Part shown: one piece after another, positions 7,798 through 15,756 of the stretch
Numbering within the stretch: position 1 is the first letter of the stretch
Layout of the letters: each line of letters begins with the position of its first letter
DNA from: JBCAWW01 sp039024315
Lineage (GTDB): Bacteria > Bacteroidota > Bacteroidia > J057
Assembly (NCBI GenBank): GCA_039024315.1
Contig: JBCCQN010000005.1
Span: forward strand, 55,553-119,552
Direction: 5' to 3'
Length of the DNA: 64,000 nucleotides
Notes under the pieces: generated by a model
Told to the model about the DNA's origin: nothing
The model's database searches: none
Seen by the model: only the letters and a program-made list of their open reading frames with translations
Made by a program: the position numbers and the translations under genes

Positions 7798-8472
7798 TTA
7801 AAAGGTTTGGTGCTTTTCACTTTCAGATTCTAGTTCAGGGGATATCAGGCCTTCTTTTATTGCCCAAACAACCAATTCAACCGTATTCCCCAGATTCAAC
7901 TTCTGCAACATATTCCTGCGATGGGTGTGGACCGTATTTGCAGAGATGAAGAGTTTATTTGCGACTTCCTCTGTAGTTAACCCCTGTTTTAAAAGCTCAA
8001 CAATTTGAATTTGACGCTTTGATAATTTTGGCTTGGGGGGTTCATTAGCTTCTCTAATAATTTCTCTTTGTAATTTCACCAACTCTGCACCATAATATTC
8101 CTCCCCAGAAGCAACAGTCCTAATTGCAAGCATAAGTTCATCATAATAATCTGCTTTAAGGATGTATCCTGGAATCCCAATAGTTAGGGCACGACGTAAG
8201 AATGCTTTACCTTTATGGGTAGTCAGGATCACAATACCTACTCCTTGATATTTTTCTTTTATCTCGATGCTAGCTTCCAGCCCCCCTTTTTTCGGCATTT
8301 CAAGGTCCATGACAACCAGATTAACCTCATGTTTATGCTTTTCGACGAGTGTAAGAACTTCTTCCCCATCTTCAGCCTGGGCGATTACCCTGACTCCTAC
8401 CTCATCTTTGAGTAAAGCCCTAATACCGGCTCTAACAATGTGCATGTCTTCTGCTAAGATAATATTGATCAT
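7798..8472 (-). CDS. LuxR/NarL-type response regulator (second paralogue)
   Basis: A 224-aa response regulator with an N-terminal receiver (Glu8/Asp9 acidic pair, phospho-acceptor Asp56 in VVMDLEMPK, Thr in VILTTHKGK, Lys in YILKADYYD) and a C-terminal LuxR helix-turn-helix (NTVHTHRRNMLQKLN). Its ATG overlaps the TGA of the TPR kinase by four bases (ATGA), so the pair is translationally coupled. It is last in the operon that begins with the caspase gene at 11691. It is clearly paralogous to the regulator at 3646-4308 but diverged enough for separate specificity. Confidence 0.93.
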   Translation of the reverse strand: MINIILAEDMHIVRAGIRALLKDEVGVRVIAQAEDGEEVLTLVEKHKHEVNLVVMDLEMPKKGGLEASIEIKEKYQGVGIVILTTHKGKAFLRRALTIGIPGYILKADYYDELMLAIRTVASGEEYYGAELVKLQREIIREANEPPKPKLSKRQIQIVELLKQGLTTEEVANKLFISANTVHTHRRNMLQKLNLGNTVELVVWAIKEGLISPELESESEKHQTF

Positions 8473-10508
8473 TTTGCTGATGCTATAGGTATTTTGATTT
8501 TCACTGTTGTTCCGTGATTTATCTGAGAATCATACTCACAATCTCCATTCAAATTCTTCACCCTACTGAAAATATTCCTCATACCGTCTCCTGTAGGATT
8601 TCGGATAAGCGAGGACGAAATTCCTTGCCCATCATCTTCGACCATAATTTCGCAATCCAAGGCTGTGATAGTAAGGTAGATTGTAACCAGATCAGCATTT
8701 GCATGCTTAAGCGAATTATTCAAAAGTTCTATTATTATCGGATAAACTTGCATTTCGAAGTTAGAATCGAGTTCTGCTGAATCATCAATTGTGATGTATT
8801 GCTCGATCTCAGGGGGACTACTTTGGTTTAGTTTATCTACTAATTCTTCAATAGCAGCCTTTAGACCTAACCGAGTTAAAACACTTGATTTTAGATTCTG
8901 TGAAATATTATAAATCTCGTTACTTACCTTTCTTAAGGTATCCTTGAGGGGGTGATTAGGTACATTCTCTCCTATCTGCTTTGATGCTAAGGTCAACAAT
9001 GCCCCCACTTCATCGTGGAGCCTTTTTGCAACTCTTAATCTTTCCGCTTCTTGCCCTTCGGATTTTGCCAGTACGAATTTATTCTCATTTTCCTGAATTA
9101 GTTTTGCGATTTCCGCTTTCTTCTCATCAACAATCCTTTGTTGTTGTAACCTTTTCCTTCTTTGCTGGAAATACAGAATAAGCCCAATAAGAGAAATCAG
9201 CAATACCAGAATTATGGCATTTCTCAGGATAGCATTTCTCTTCGCCGCCGCGGCCTGCTCATACAATTTGAGGTTAGTATCAAAGTGTGAGGCTTCGGCT
9301 CGTCGTAAGCTACCATCTATCATCTCGACAAGACTATCTTCGGCTTGGCTGTATTGGTAAGCTTGATCGTAGTCTCCCAATTGAGCATTGAGAAAAGCTA
9401 AGTCATCAAGAATGCGACGATGAAGGTCGTTTTGTTGGGTATTAGCGACCAATTCTAATCCCTTTTTGAGATGTACCTTCGCTGAATCATATTTCTCCAT
9501 TTCTAGGAAAAGCTCTCCTAAATCAATATTAGCAAAGGCTTCGTTTCGCAGGTTTATGCCTTTTGAAAATGCCATAGCTTGTTTAAAGTATACTTTGGAT
9601 TTTTCATAATCCTTTTTGCTCTTCCAAAGTATACCTAGTAAGTAGGAAACCTTACCAAGGTCCTCATTTTCAATTTGATATACCTCAATATATTCGTCGA
9701 TATTTTGGAAGACTTCTTCTCCAATGGTTAAAGCTTCTTTTTGCCTACCCGAGTTGAGAAAAAGTCCCGAAAGACAACTTTTCACTTTTACCTCTAATGG
9801 TATATTCTTAGTTTCTTTAGCAAATTTTAGGAGTGCTTGAAATTGAGATTCCGCCGAGTCAAATGCGCCTAGTTCAAGATAGATATTTCCTAGAGTAAGT
9901 CTAGTATAGGCAATCCCCTGTTTTTTTTTGAGCCTAATTCTAGACTCTAAGCTATAGATTGCTAATTCTAGCGCTTTATCTAATTCTCCTTTGTGATATA
10001 GGGCATCTGCCAAATTATTTTGAAATAAGGCAACTACTGATTCATCTCCAATCATTTGCCAAATCTCTAAACCCTTTTGAAAATGAAATACAGCAGAATC
10101 TAAATCCCCTAGCTTCTTGTGAATAATGCCCAATCCATTATGGCTATCGCCGATCTTGCCTTTACTGGCTAGGCCTTTTCTGATCGATAGTGCATGCCAA
10201 GCATAGTTTAATGCAGGCTCCAAATCATCTAGTCGTTGTGCCAAGGTACTTTTTTGACTGTAACAATCAGACTCTAGGCTATCAAATTCAAATTTGACCG
10301 CTAGTTCTAAGGTAGAGTCGAGCAAATGAGTAGCTCTGGTAAAATCTCGTCCTGATCTGATCAAAGCATAAGCTGTATCGTTTAGAACCCATAATTCTTG
10401 CTCTAACTCAAACAATGTATTTATTGGTTCGGCTTTAAGGCCGCTAAAGCAGAACAATAAGCACATAAATGCCCCAGTAAGCTGAAAATTCAGACTACTC
10501 CTTAACAT
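8469..10508 (-). CDS. TPR-repeat sensor histidine kinase (second paralogue)
   Basis: A 679-aa sensor kinase. The N-terminal signal-like segment (residues 1-26) leads into about 350 residues of TPRs (for example HFQKGLEIW and LTLGNIYLELG), a transmembrane helix near 428-448, a short coiled coil, a HisKA_3 motif (ERLRVAKRLHDEVG, His498) and a HATPase domain (ELLNNSLKH, EDDGQGI, GDGMRNI). The TPRs are predicted to be periplasmic. The gene follows the 137-aa unknown gene by 14 bases and overlaps its regulator by four, so kinase, regulator, unknown protein and caspase are probably co-transcribed. It is paralogous to the kinase at 4310-6529; bases 9235-9449 are about 98% identical to that gene. Confidence 0.92.
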   Translation of the reverse strand: MLRSSLNFQLTGAFMCLLFCFSGLKAEPINTLFELEQELWVLNDTAYALIRSGRDFTRATHLLDSTLELAVKFEFDSLESDCYSQKSTLAQRLDDLEPALNYAWHALSIRKGLASKGKIGDSHNGLGIIHKKLGDLDSAVFHFQKGLEIWQMIGDESVVALFQNNLADALYHKGELDKALELAIYSLESRIRLKKKQGIAYTRLTLGNIYLELGAFDSAESQFQALLKFAKETKNIPLEVKVKSCLSGLFLNSGRQKEALTIGEEVFQNIDEYIEVYQIENEDLGKVSYLLGILWKSKKDYEKSKVYFKQAMAFSKGINLRNEAFANIDLGELFLEMEKYDSAKVHLKKGLELVANTQQNDLHRRILDDLAFLNAQLGDYDQAYQYSQAEDSLVEMIDGSLRRAEASHFDTNLKLYEQAAAAKRNAILRNAIILVLLISLIGLILYFQQRRKRLQQQRIVDEKKAEIAKLIQENENKFVLAKSEGQEAERLRVAKRLHDEVGALLTLASKQIGENVPNHPLKDTLRKVSNEIYNISQNLKSSVLTRLGLKAAIEELVDKLNQSSPPEIEQYITIDDSAELDSNFEMQVYPIIIELLNNSLKHANADLVTIYLTITALDCEIMVEDDGQGISSSLIRNPTGDGMRNIFSRVKNLNGDCEYDSQINHGTTVKIKIPIASAK
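9235..9449 (-). repeat. 215-bp near-identical block shared with the first TPR kinase (copy 2)
   Basis: Partner of 5202-5416. Only two codon-level differences are visible in the product (Asn/Asp before GSLRR and Val/Ile before LDDL). This fits recent gene conversion or a recombination tract between the paralogues. Confidence 0.9.
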
Positions 10509-10522
10509 TGTGTTGTTGTTTA

Positions 10523-10936
10523 TTAGTCCAAATCTATTGGACGACGAATTTCATTTGGTGAAGGCTGATTTACAGGATAGGAATTTTTCTTTTTACCATC
10601 CACCATTACAACAATTTCCATTTTTCGATCTGGAAATTCATCAAGCTTAAGTTCTTCCAAGTTTACTACATGAACCAAAGGAGTGGTAAAAGGGAAGTAA
10701 AGAACCTCCAAATCTTGGCTCAGGTATAACTCTACTTCGTAGACATCATCATTCTCTTCTGAAGTACTATTAACCTTTTCTTTTGGAGTAGTATTAACCT
10801 TCGAACCTGATGCAACGTATCGGCAGTCGGAAACCTCTGTAACCGTGTGTAAGGCGTAGCCAACAAGTCGATCATTGCCTTCGTCATCTTTTTCAATGAT
10901 TTTGGCGTAAGTGTAATATAGATCGGTGATATCCAT
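10523..10936 (-). CDS. Hypothetical acidic protein in a caspase/kinase operon
   Basis: A 137-aa protein I do not recognise. It has no signal peptide or membrane segment and looks rich in beta strands (LYYTYAKII, YEVELYLSQDLEVLYFPF, KMEIVVMVDGKKK), with a low-complexity Thr/Ser/Glu/Asn loop near residues 45-65 and a final IRRPIDLD. It starts 17 bases after the caspase stop and ends 14 bases before the kinase start, so it is an integral operon member. Such placement suggests an accessory partner, such as an adaptor, inhibitor or substrate of the caspase. That is inference from context only. Confidence 0.75.
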   Translation of the reverse strand: MDITDLYYTYAKIIEKDDEGNDRLVGYALHTVTEVSDCRYVASGSKVNTTPKEKVNSTSEENDDVYEVELYLSQDLEVLYFPFTTPLVHVVNLEELKLDEFPDRKMEIVVMVDGKKKNSYPVNQPSPNEIRRPIDLD

Positions 10937-10953
10937 AATGAGTAGGGAGTATG

Positions 10954-11691
10954 TTAGATGGTAAAGGGAATTTGCTCTTTAAAGATTATACCGTGAGGCC
11001 CAGAGTAACTCAACATTACCGATTGCTGAGCGCCATATTTTCTTCGTATTTTTTTCTTAATCGCTCGTTTAAAAGCCAAATAGTTTCCTTCAAACTCTCC
11101 CTCATCCCATACTTCTAGTAAGCATTCGGTAAAACGTCCGTTTTCCTCTCCCTCATATGCTTCTTGATTATCCGCTGTACCAGAAAGCAATATCACACTG
11201 GCCAGCGGTTCGTCCTGCTCCTCCGTAGGCACCTCTTCGACCGTATCTGCTAGACCATATTTATGGATAGAGCCACCATGACAACAATCTGACACCACCA
11301 GTATGCGAACTCCTGCTGGAAACTCACAAAATAGTTCGTTCAGTTTATCATCTACAAACAATCCATCAAATAAGCAAAGGTTTTCATCTTTACCGTCCCC
11401 CTCTTCCTCATCTCCATTTTGGTCTTTGGTCTGATAACCATGCCCAGCGTATGTGAGTAAGAAGATATCCCCAGCTTTTACTTTGTCTTTGATAGATCGC
11501 ACCCCACTAATAAAAGCGCTAATGGTAGCCTCCTCATTTTGCAAACAAGTAGTTTTAAACTTTTGTTTAGCAGCCAGATCGCGCATAGAGATCATATCCT
11601 TAACCGCAACATCTAAAGGCCACTCGCTGCCATTGTAGTCGTCAGAATTGACAAAATCCAATCCCACATGCAATGAATATCCGTTTGCCAT
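10954..11691 (-). CDS. Caspase-family (metacaspase-like) protease
   Basis: A 245-aa single-domain caspase-fold protease. GYSLHVGLDFV is the first strand, LLTYAGHGY carries the catalytic His84, and VVSDCCHGGS carries the catalytic Cys137. The acidic insert between them (QNGDEEEGDGKDEN) resembles loops in metacaspases. The ATG at 11691 is chosen over a TTG at 11727 because it starts the conserved domain directly. No signal peptide is present, so it should act in the cytoplasm. It is the first gene of a unit with the 137-aa gene, a TPR kinase and a LuxR regulator. It differs from the caspase at 829-1791 in lacking the C-terminal extension. A regulated proteolysis or cell-death role is plausible; the substrate is unknown. 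Confidence 0.87.
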   Translation of the reverse strand: MANGYSLHVGLDFVNSDDYNGSEWPLDVAVKDMISMRDLAAKQKFKTTCLQNEEATISAFISGVRSIKDKVKAGDIFLLTYAGHGYQTKDQNGDEEEGDGKDENLCLFDGLFVDDKLNELFCEFPAGVRILVVSDCCHGGSIHKYGLADTVEEVPTEEQDEPLASVILLSGTADNQEAYEGEENGRFTECLLEVWDEGEFEGNYLAFKRAIKKKIRRKYGAQQSVMLSYSGPHGIIFKEQIPFTI

Positions 11692-11828
11692 AGCTTTAGT
11701 TTTAAACGCAACTTTCCTGTTTCTCAATTATCAAAACATTTGAGAAGACACGCTTTTCGAAAAATCAGTTATTGCAGATAATGTAACTTATGGAAAGATA
11801 ATTAGCGATGTCTTATATACCAAATGTT

Positions 11829-11851
11829 AGGGAGCAATTTGATTGCTCCCT
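11829..11851. terminator. Hairpin after the DUF3857/transglutaminase gene
   Basis: Perfect stem AGGGAGCAA/TTGCTCCCT with a 5-base loop, just beyond the stop of the minus-strand gene at 11882. The T-rich side (TATTATTTTAT) is on the plus strand, so its direction is uncertain. Confidence 0.5.
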
Positions 11852-11881
11852 ATTATTTTATCTATACCATTTTTCTGGTAT

Positions 11882-14800
11882 TTATTCCTTGACTAGTACC
11901 AATTTGGTACGATCGTGCTTAAATCGCTGGAAGTAATACTCTCTAAAGGCCTGATAATCCTCCGGTTTGACGATCGCTTGAGTGAACTGATTTTTGCGAA
12001 TTACCCGGAGTCCGCTCTCTTCGAGCCTAAATTCAAGACTGTACTCCCCAAATTGAGACCTTAGGCGCACGTCTTCCGGAATTTGATATAGCTTCATGCC
12101 TTCAGGCATCCTGATCAGAAGGTCTTGCTCTGTGGGGGCCAGAACAGTGATTTGCGACACATCCAATAATCCCAATCGTTCTTCTTGCAGCAAAGCATCT
12201 GGCAGGCTACCCTCAACAATAAGGGGTAAAGTCAAAATGGTCAGATCATACAAATCTTCAGTAAATTCTGGTGCTTGCAGTCCCGTCTGTAAGTAAAGGG
12301 GATCATGGATTTTATCGAGGTTTTCCAATTCAAATTCAGCATACTTTTGCCTCGATATAGCCGGAATGTTGAGCTCACGACGAAATAACTCATTGCTTTC
12401 TTGCTGGTCTGTATCCGTCAATATTTCGCGAAAGCGTGCGCCTTCTACTCCCGTATAGATCCCGTTGATATCCAGCGCGATGCTACCATCGGCCTTTAGA
12501 TCGGCCCCCAAGTGATAGCTGATTTTGGTCCGCTCTGGATCAATCCGAGTATCTGGCAAACGGAAAATACGATCTTCGCCTTCTTTAATCAACAAAGCCC
12601 AAGCATCCGCATCCATTTCTGGTAGCGCACGATAGGGAAAACGATCGGTAGTCAAATCGACATATTCCATCTTCCCGTCGATCACATAAGCAACCACCAC
12701 ATGATTAAATATCAACTGCGGCAAGCACTCAAAAGGGATGTATTGCCCCGCCAAAGTCAAAGCATAATAAGACTCAATATCTGCCATCCGCAGCAAAGCA
12801 ATCATGAGCGTGGCTACATCCTTACAATCTCCGATACCAGAGGTACAGGTGAGTTCAGTCGCTTGAGGCTCAAAATTAGACTGCAAAAAAGAAACCGAAG
12901 AGTAATTGATCTCCTTAGTGATATAGGTGTAAAAAGCAATTACCTTCTCTTCATCGCTCATGCCCGGCTCAACCAACTCATCATATAGCTTTTGCAAATA
13001 GGGATTAGGATCGAGTTTTCGGTAGGTGAGATCATTATACCACTCTACATACTTGCTCCAATCTGTCTCATTGGAAAACCACAGAGAAGGCGATGAATAC
13101 CAGTCTGCAAAGCCCGCTTCTTCTTCCTTCAACTTAGGTACATCTTTAAGCTCCCAACGATAAAAATCATAACCCGCTTCCGTCCTGATAGCCGGTTCCT
13201 GATCGATTCGATACGGTACATAGGGTAGGTTTTCCCCTTGGGGAACGCCAATCTCCAGATAAGTAAAGTGGATAGGGTAGGATAGCATAAAGGGCTGCCA
13301 AAGCATCCAATGATCTCCAAAGGGAAACTCCTGCCAGCTAAAGCCATCTGTAGCAGTACCCTCGGCGTAGATTCGATCTCCAGGCCGCAGATCCTTAAAA
13401 ACTGCAAAATTACCATTTTGCTCTGGTCTAAATTCTGTGCCATCAGGCCGAACTACCTTAATGGATACATTATCGCCGAGATAAGAAAAATTTGATTGAG
13501 TCCATGCCCTCACCCCATTGACAGTATTGATCTGCACCAGCATCTTTTGAGTGCTCTCGACATTGCCGGAAGTATCGACCAAAAACTGCATCGTTCTTAA
13601 AGGGATCACCACATTTTCCTGCTGATAGCGCGCTTGCCATTCAGATTCTTGGGCGAGAATATCTTCAAAGCTTACTTCCTTAAATGCATTGCGCGCCTCA
13701 ATCGGCGAACGCAGCGACTTAATCTTTGCACTAAGCTCATCCCTATAATAAAAGACGTTTTTTTTGTGAGCATCGGCCAATTCAAAATAGTGTAAGGCAC
13801 TATCCAGCTGCCCCATATCTTGGTAGATCTCGCCTTTCAACTCTAGTAAAGCACTTGAATACGGATGGCAAAGTAGCCCCTCTGAAATAGTAGCGAGCGC
13901 CTCCGTCTGTTCATCTTCTGCCCTATGATAGTTGGCTTTTCCGGTAAAGGAACTCACGTAAAAGGGAAAGCGGGCTAAGGTCTCTTCATGGCCCTTAAGG
14001 GGATTTTCTTTTCGCTTTTTGCGTTCGCGCTTGAGTTTTTGAGCCTTACGCCATCTTTTGAGAGAAAACTTCTCTTTCTCTCCCTTACCCTTTGAGCTAT
14101 AAGACTCCCTAAACATATTTTCATAATCAGGGTAGCGTTCGACAATGTCGTCTTTGTAAATATCTAGGGTATCGCTCCAATTTTTGAGCCGATAGAAATC
14201 AATGGATTTACGGACCGTCGCGCGATTTGAGCTCGCAATCTCTTGCAACAAACTCAACCAGTTGTAATAAAGCTCACTCTGCATTTCTGCGTTGAGTCGG
14301 GTCATCTCACGATTGACCAAAGGATAGAGGGGAGTAGCCTTTAAATCGACCCGTTCTAAACTGCGGGAAGCTTGGACGAAATTGCCGACCTTGCCATGAA
14401 ACATGGCCAAAAAGCTCCGTAGATATACTGACTCGGAGTAGCGTTCCACCGCAGGGGTAAAAAACGAAATACCTTCTTGATATAGCTCCTTTTTCAAAAA
14501 CAAACGAGCTAATAAATAATAGTCGCTCCATTGAAAATCCTCAGACTTGATCTTGCTCTTTAGGTAAAGGAGATTTTGATCTTCCAAGGACTCAAAGTCC
14601 TTTAACGCTCCTTGCTTTGCTTCGGCTTTTAAAGGAGATAGTCTCACCAATTTACCTTGAGCATCAACGAGACGGACAATAACCCCCTCACTCTGGGTCT
14701 GACGGCCATATCGCTCCGCAGTATCGAAGAAAGAAAATTCTTCATATTGTCTAATATTTGGATTATACGGACTTAATTTTATTCGCAAATCGTGATTTCC

Positions 14801-15616
14801 AGCACTCAGCAAAATGCGAAAACGCTCTCCATCAAACTCTAAGCCCCTGCCATCAGGATCACTCAAAATCAACTCCCCGTCTAACCAAAGTTTGATCGGC
14901 AAGCTGCGTCCAAGCTCCAAATAAAGGGTTTGATCTTCCTCTAAGAAAAAGCGTTTGTGCATGTAATATAGATCACCGATCCGATTGGCTGGCAGATAAG
15001 TATCTGCTGGATTGAGTAGCCCATTAGGATCTTGCTTTTGAGGCTGTATCCACCTCAATGGCTTGCCTACCCCATTGTCGTAGGCTTGGTTCGTAATTTG
15101 CGTTAAGGCCGCTTCTGGCCCATATGCTTTAGCAAAACCACTGCCACCAATATTGCGAAAGGGGCCAATGTAATACCAATCCGGCGTCAAAAAGAAAGGC
15201 GCCATTTCTTGACAAAGGGCTTCATAAGTGTCTAAGCGCTTTACTTGGGCCAATTTGCTTTGGTAGGGCAAACGTACGCTTTCACTCAGTCGATCGTCTT
15301 GGATTAGCTCCTCAATTTGCGATTTGTTGAGATCTAGAGACGGAAAAGCACGAAAATAAATGTCTTGCCCAGCACTGAGGAGTAATTTTTCAGAGAGTTG
15401 ATCTTGCAATTTAGAGTCTCGAAAAATATCAGCCAGATAGAGCAAACCCAACATACTTTGTTGATCGCTACTGTCCTGAGCCAAGGCTTGCGAAAAGCTT
15501 TTACGAGCTCCTAAAAAGTCATTTTCAAGCAATTGGTCCCAGCCATTTTGCTGTTGGCCCCAAAGTAGGTTAGCCCATATGCTACTGAATAGCAGCAGCC
15601 CAGTTCGAAAGTTCAT
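11882..15616 (-). CDS. Large exported TPR, DUF3857 and transglutaminase-like protein
   Basis: A 1,244-aa exported protein. A signal peptide (residues 1-20, ending LLWGQ) leads into a long helical TPR-containing region to about residue 620 with a jelly-roll-like insert near 150-300. A DUF3857-type beta domain covers about 670-850. A transglutaminase-like domain follows with a visible catalytic triad Cys931 (GIGDCKDVA), His972 (FNHVVVAY) and Asp987 (EYVDLT). The C-terminal 200 residues resemble the DUF3858-like beta domain that often follows. Such proteins are common in Bacteroidota and probably act in the periplasm, but no substrate is established. A strongly basic segment (KRWRKAQKLKRERKKRKE) lies in the TPR region. 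It is transcribed alone, divergently from the SprB-repeat gene. Confidence 0.85.
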   Translation of the reverse strand: MNFRTGLLLFSSIWANLLWGQQQNGWDQLLENDFLGARKSFSQALAQDSSDQQSMLGLLYLADIFRDSKLQDQLSEKLLLSAGQDIYFRAFPSLDLNKSQIEELIQDDRLSESVRLPYQSKLAQVKRLDTYEALCQEMAPFFLTPDWYYIGPFRNIGGSGFAKAYGPEAALTQITNQAYDNGVGKPLRWIQPQKQDPNGLLNPADTYLPANRIGDLYYMHKRFFLEEDQTLYLELGRSLPIKLWLDGELILSDPDGRGLEFDGERFRILLSAGNHDLRIKLSPYNPNIRQYEEFSFFDTAERYGRQTQSEGVIVRLVDAQGKLVRLSPLKAEAKQGALKDFESLEDQNLLYLKSKIKSEDFQWSDYYLLARLFLKKELYQEGISFFTPAVERYSESVYLRSFLAMFHGKVGNFVQASRSLERVDLKATPLYPLVNREMTRLNAEMQSELYYNWLSLLQEIASSNRATVRKSIDFYRLKNWSDTLDIYKDDIVERYPDYENMFRESYSSKGKGEKEKFSLKRWRKAQKLKRERKKRKENPLKGHEETLARFPFYVSSFTGKANYHRAEDEQTEALATISEGLLCHPYSSALLELKGEIYQDMGQLDSALHYFELADAHKKNVFYYRDELSAKIKSLRSPIEARNAFKEVSFEDILAQESEWQARYQQENVVIPLRTMQFLVDTSGNVESTQKMLVQINTVNGVRAWTQSNFSYLGDNVSIKVVRPDGTEFRPEQNGNFAVFKDLRPGDRIYAEGTATDGFSWQEFPFGDHWMLWQPFMLSYPIHFTYLEIGVPQGENLPYVPYRIDQEPAIRTEAGYDFYRWELKDVPKLKEEEAGFADWYSSPSLWFSNETDWSKYVEWYNDLTYRKLDPNPYLQKLYDELVEPGMSDEEKVIAFYTYITKEINYSSVSFLQSNFEPQATELTCTSGIGDCKDVATLMIALLRMADIESYYALTLAGQYIPFECLPQLIFNHVVVAYVIDGKMEYVDLTTDRFPYRALPEMDADAWALLIKEGEDRIFRLPDTRIDPERTKISYHLGADLKADGSIALDINGIYTGVEGARFREILTDTDQQESNELFRRELNIPAISRQKYAEFELENLDKIHDPLYLQTGLQAPEFTEDLYDLTILTLPLIVEGSLPDALLQEERLGLLDVSQITVLAPTEQDLLIRMPEGMKLYQIPEDVRLRSQFGEYSLEFRLEESGLRVIRKNQFTQAIVKPEDYQAFREYYFQRFKHDRTKLVLVKE

Positions 15617-15756
15617 TATGTGGATTTGCGTGTTTAGCCGAGAAAAATGTCCGCCACCTGATTGTGTTCCTTTTCAATATACGATGATAAGCTTAGAAAT
15701 GGTTGCGGTAAAGGCTGATTTTCGGGCCTGTAAGATGTTGTGAGACTTCGCTATGC

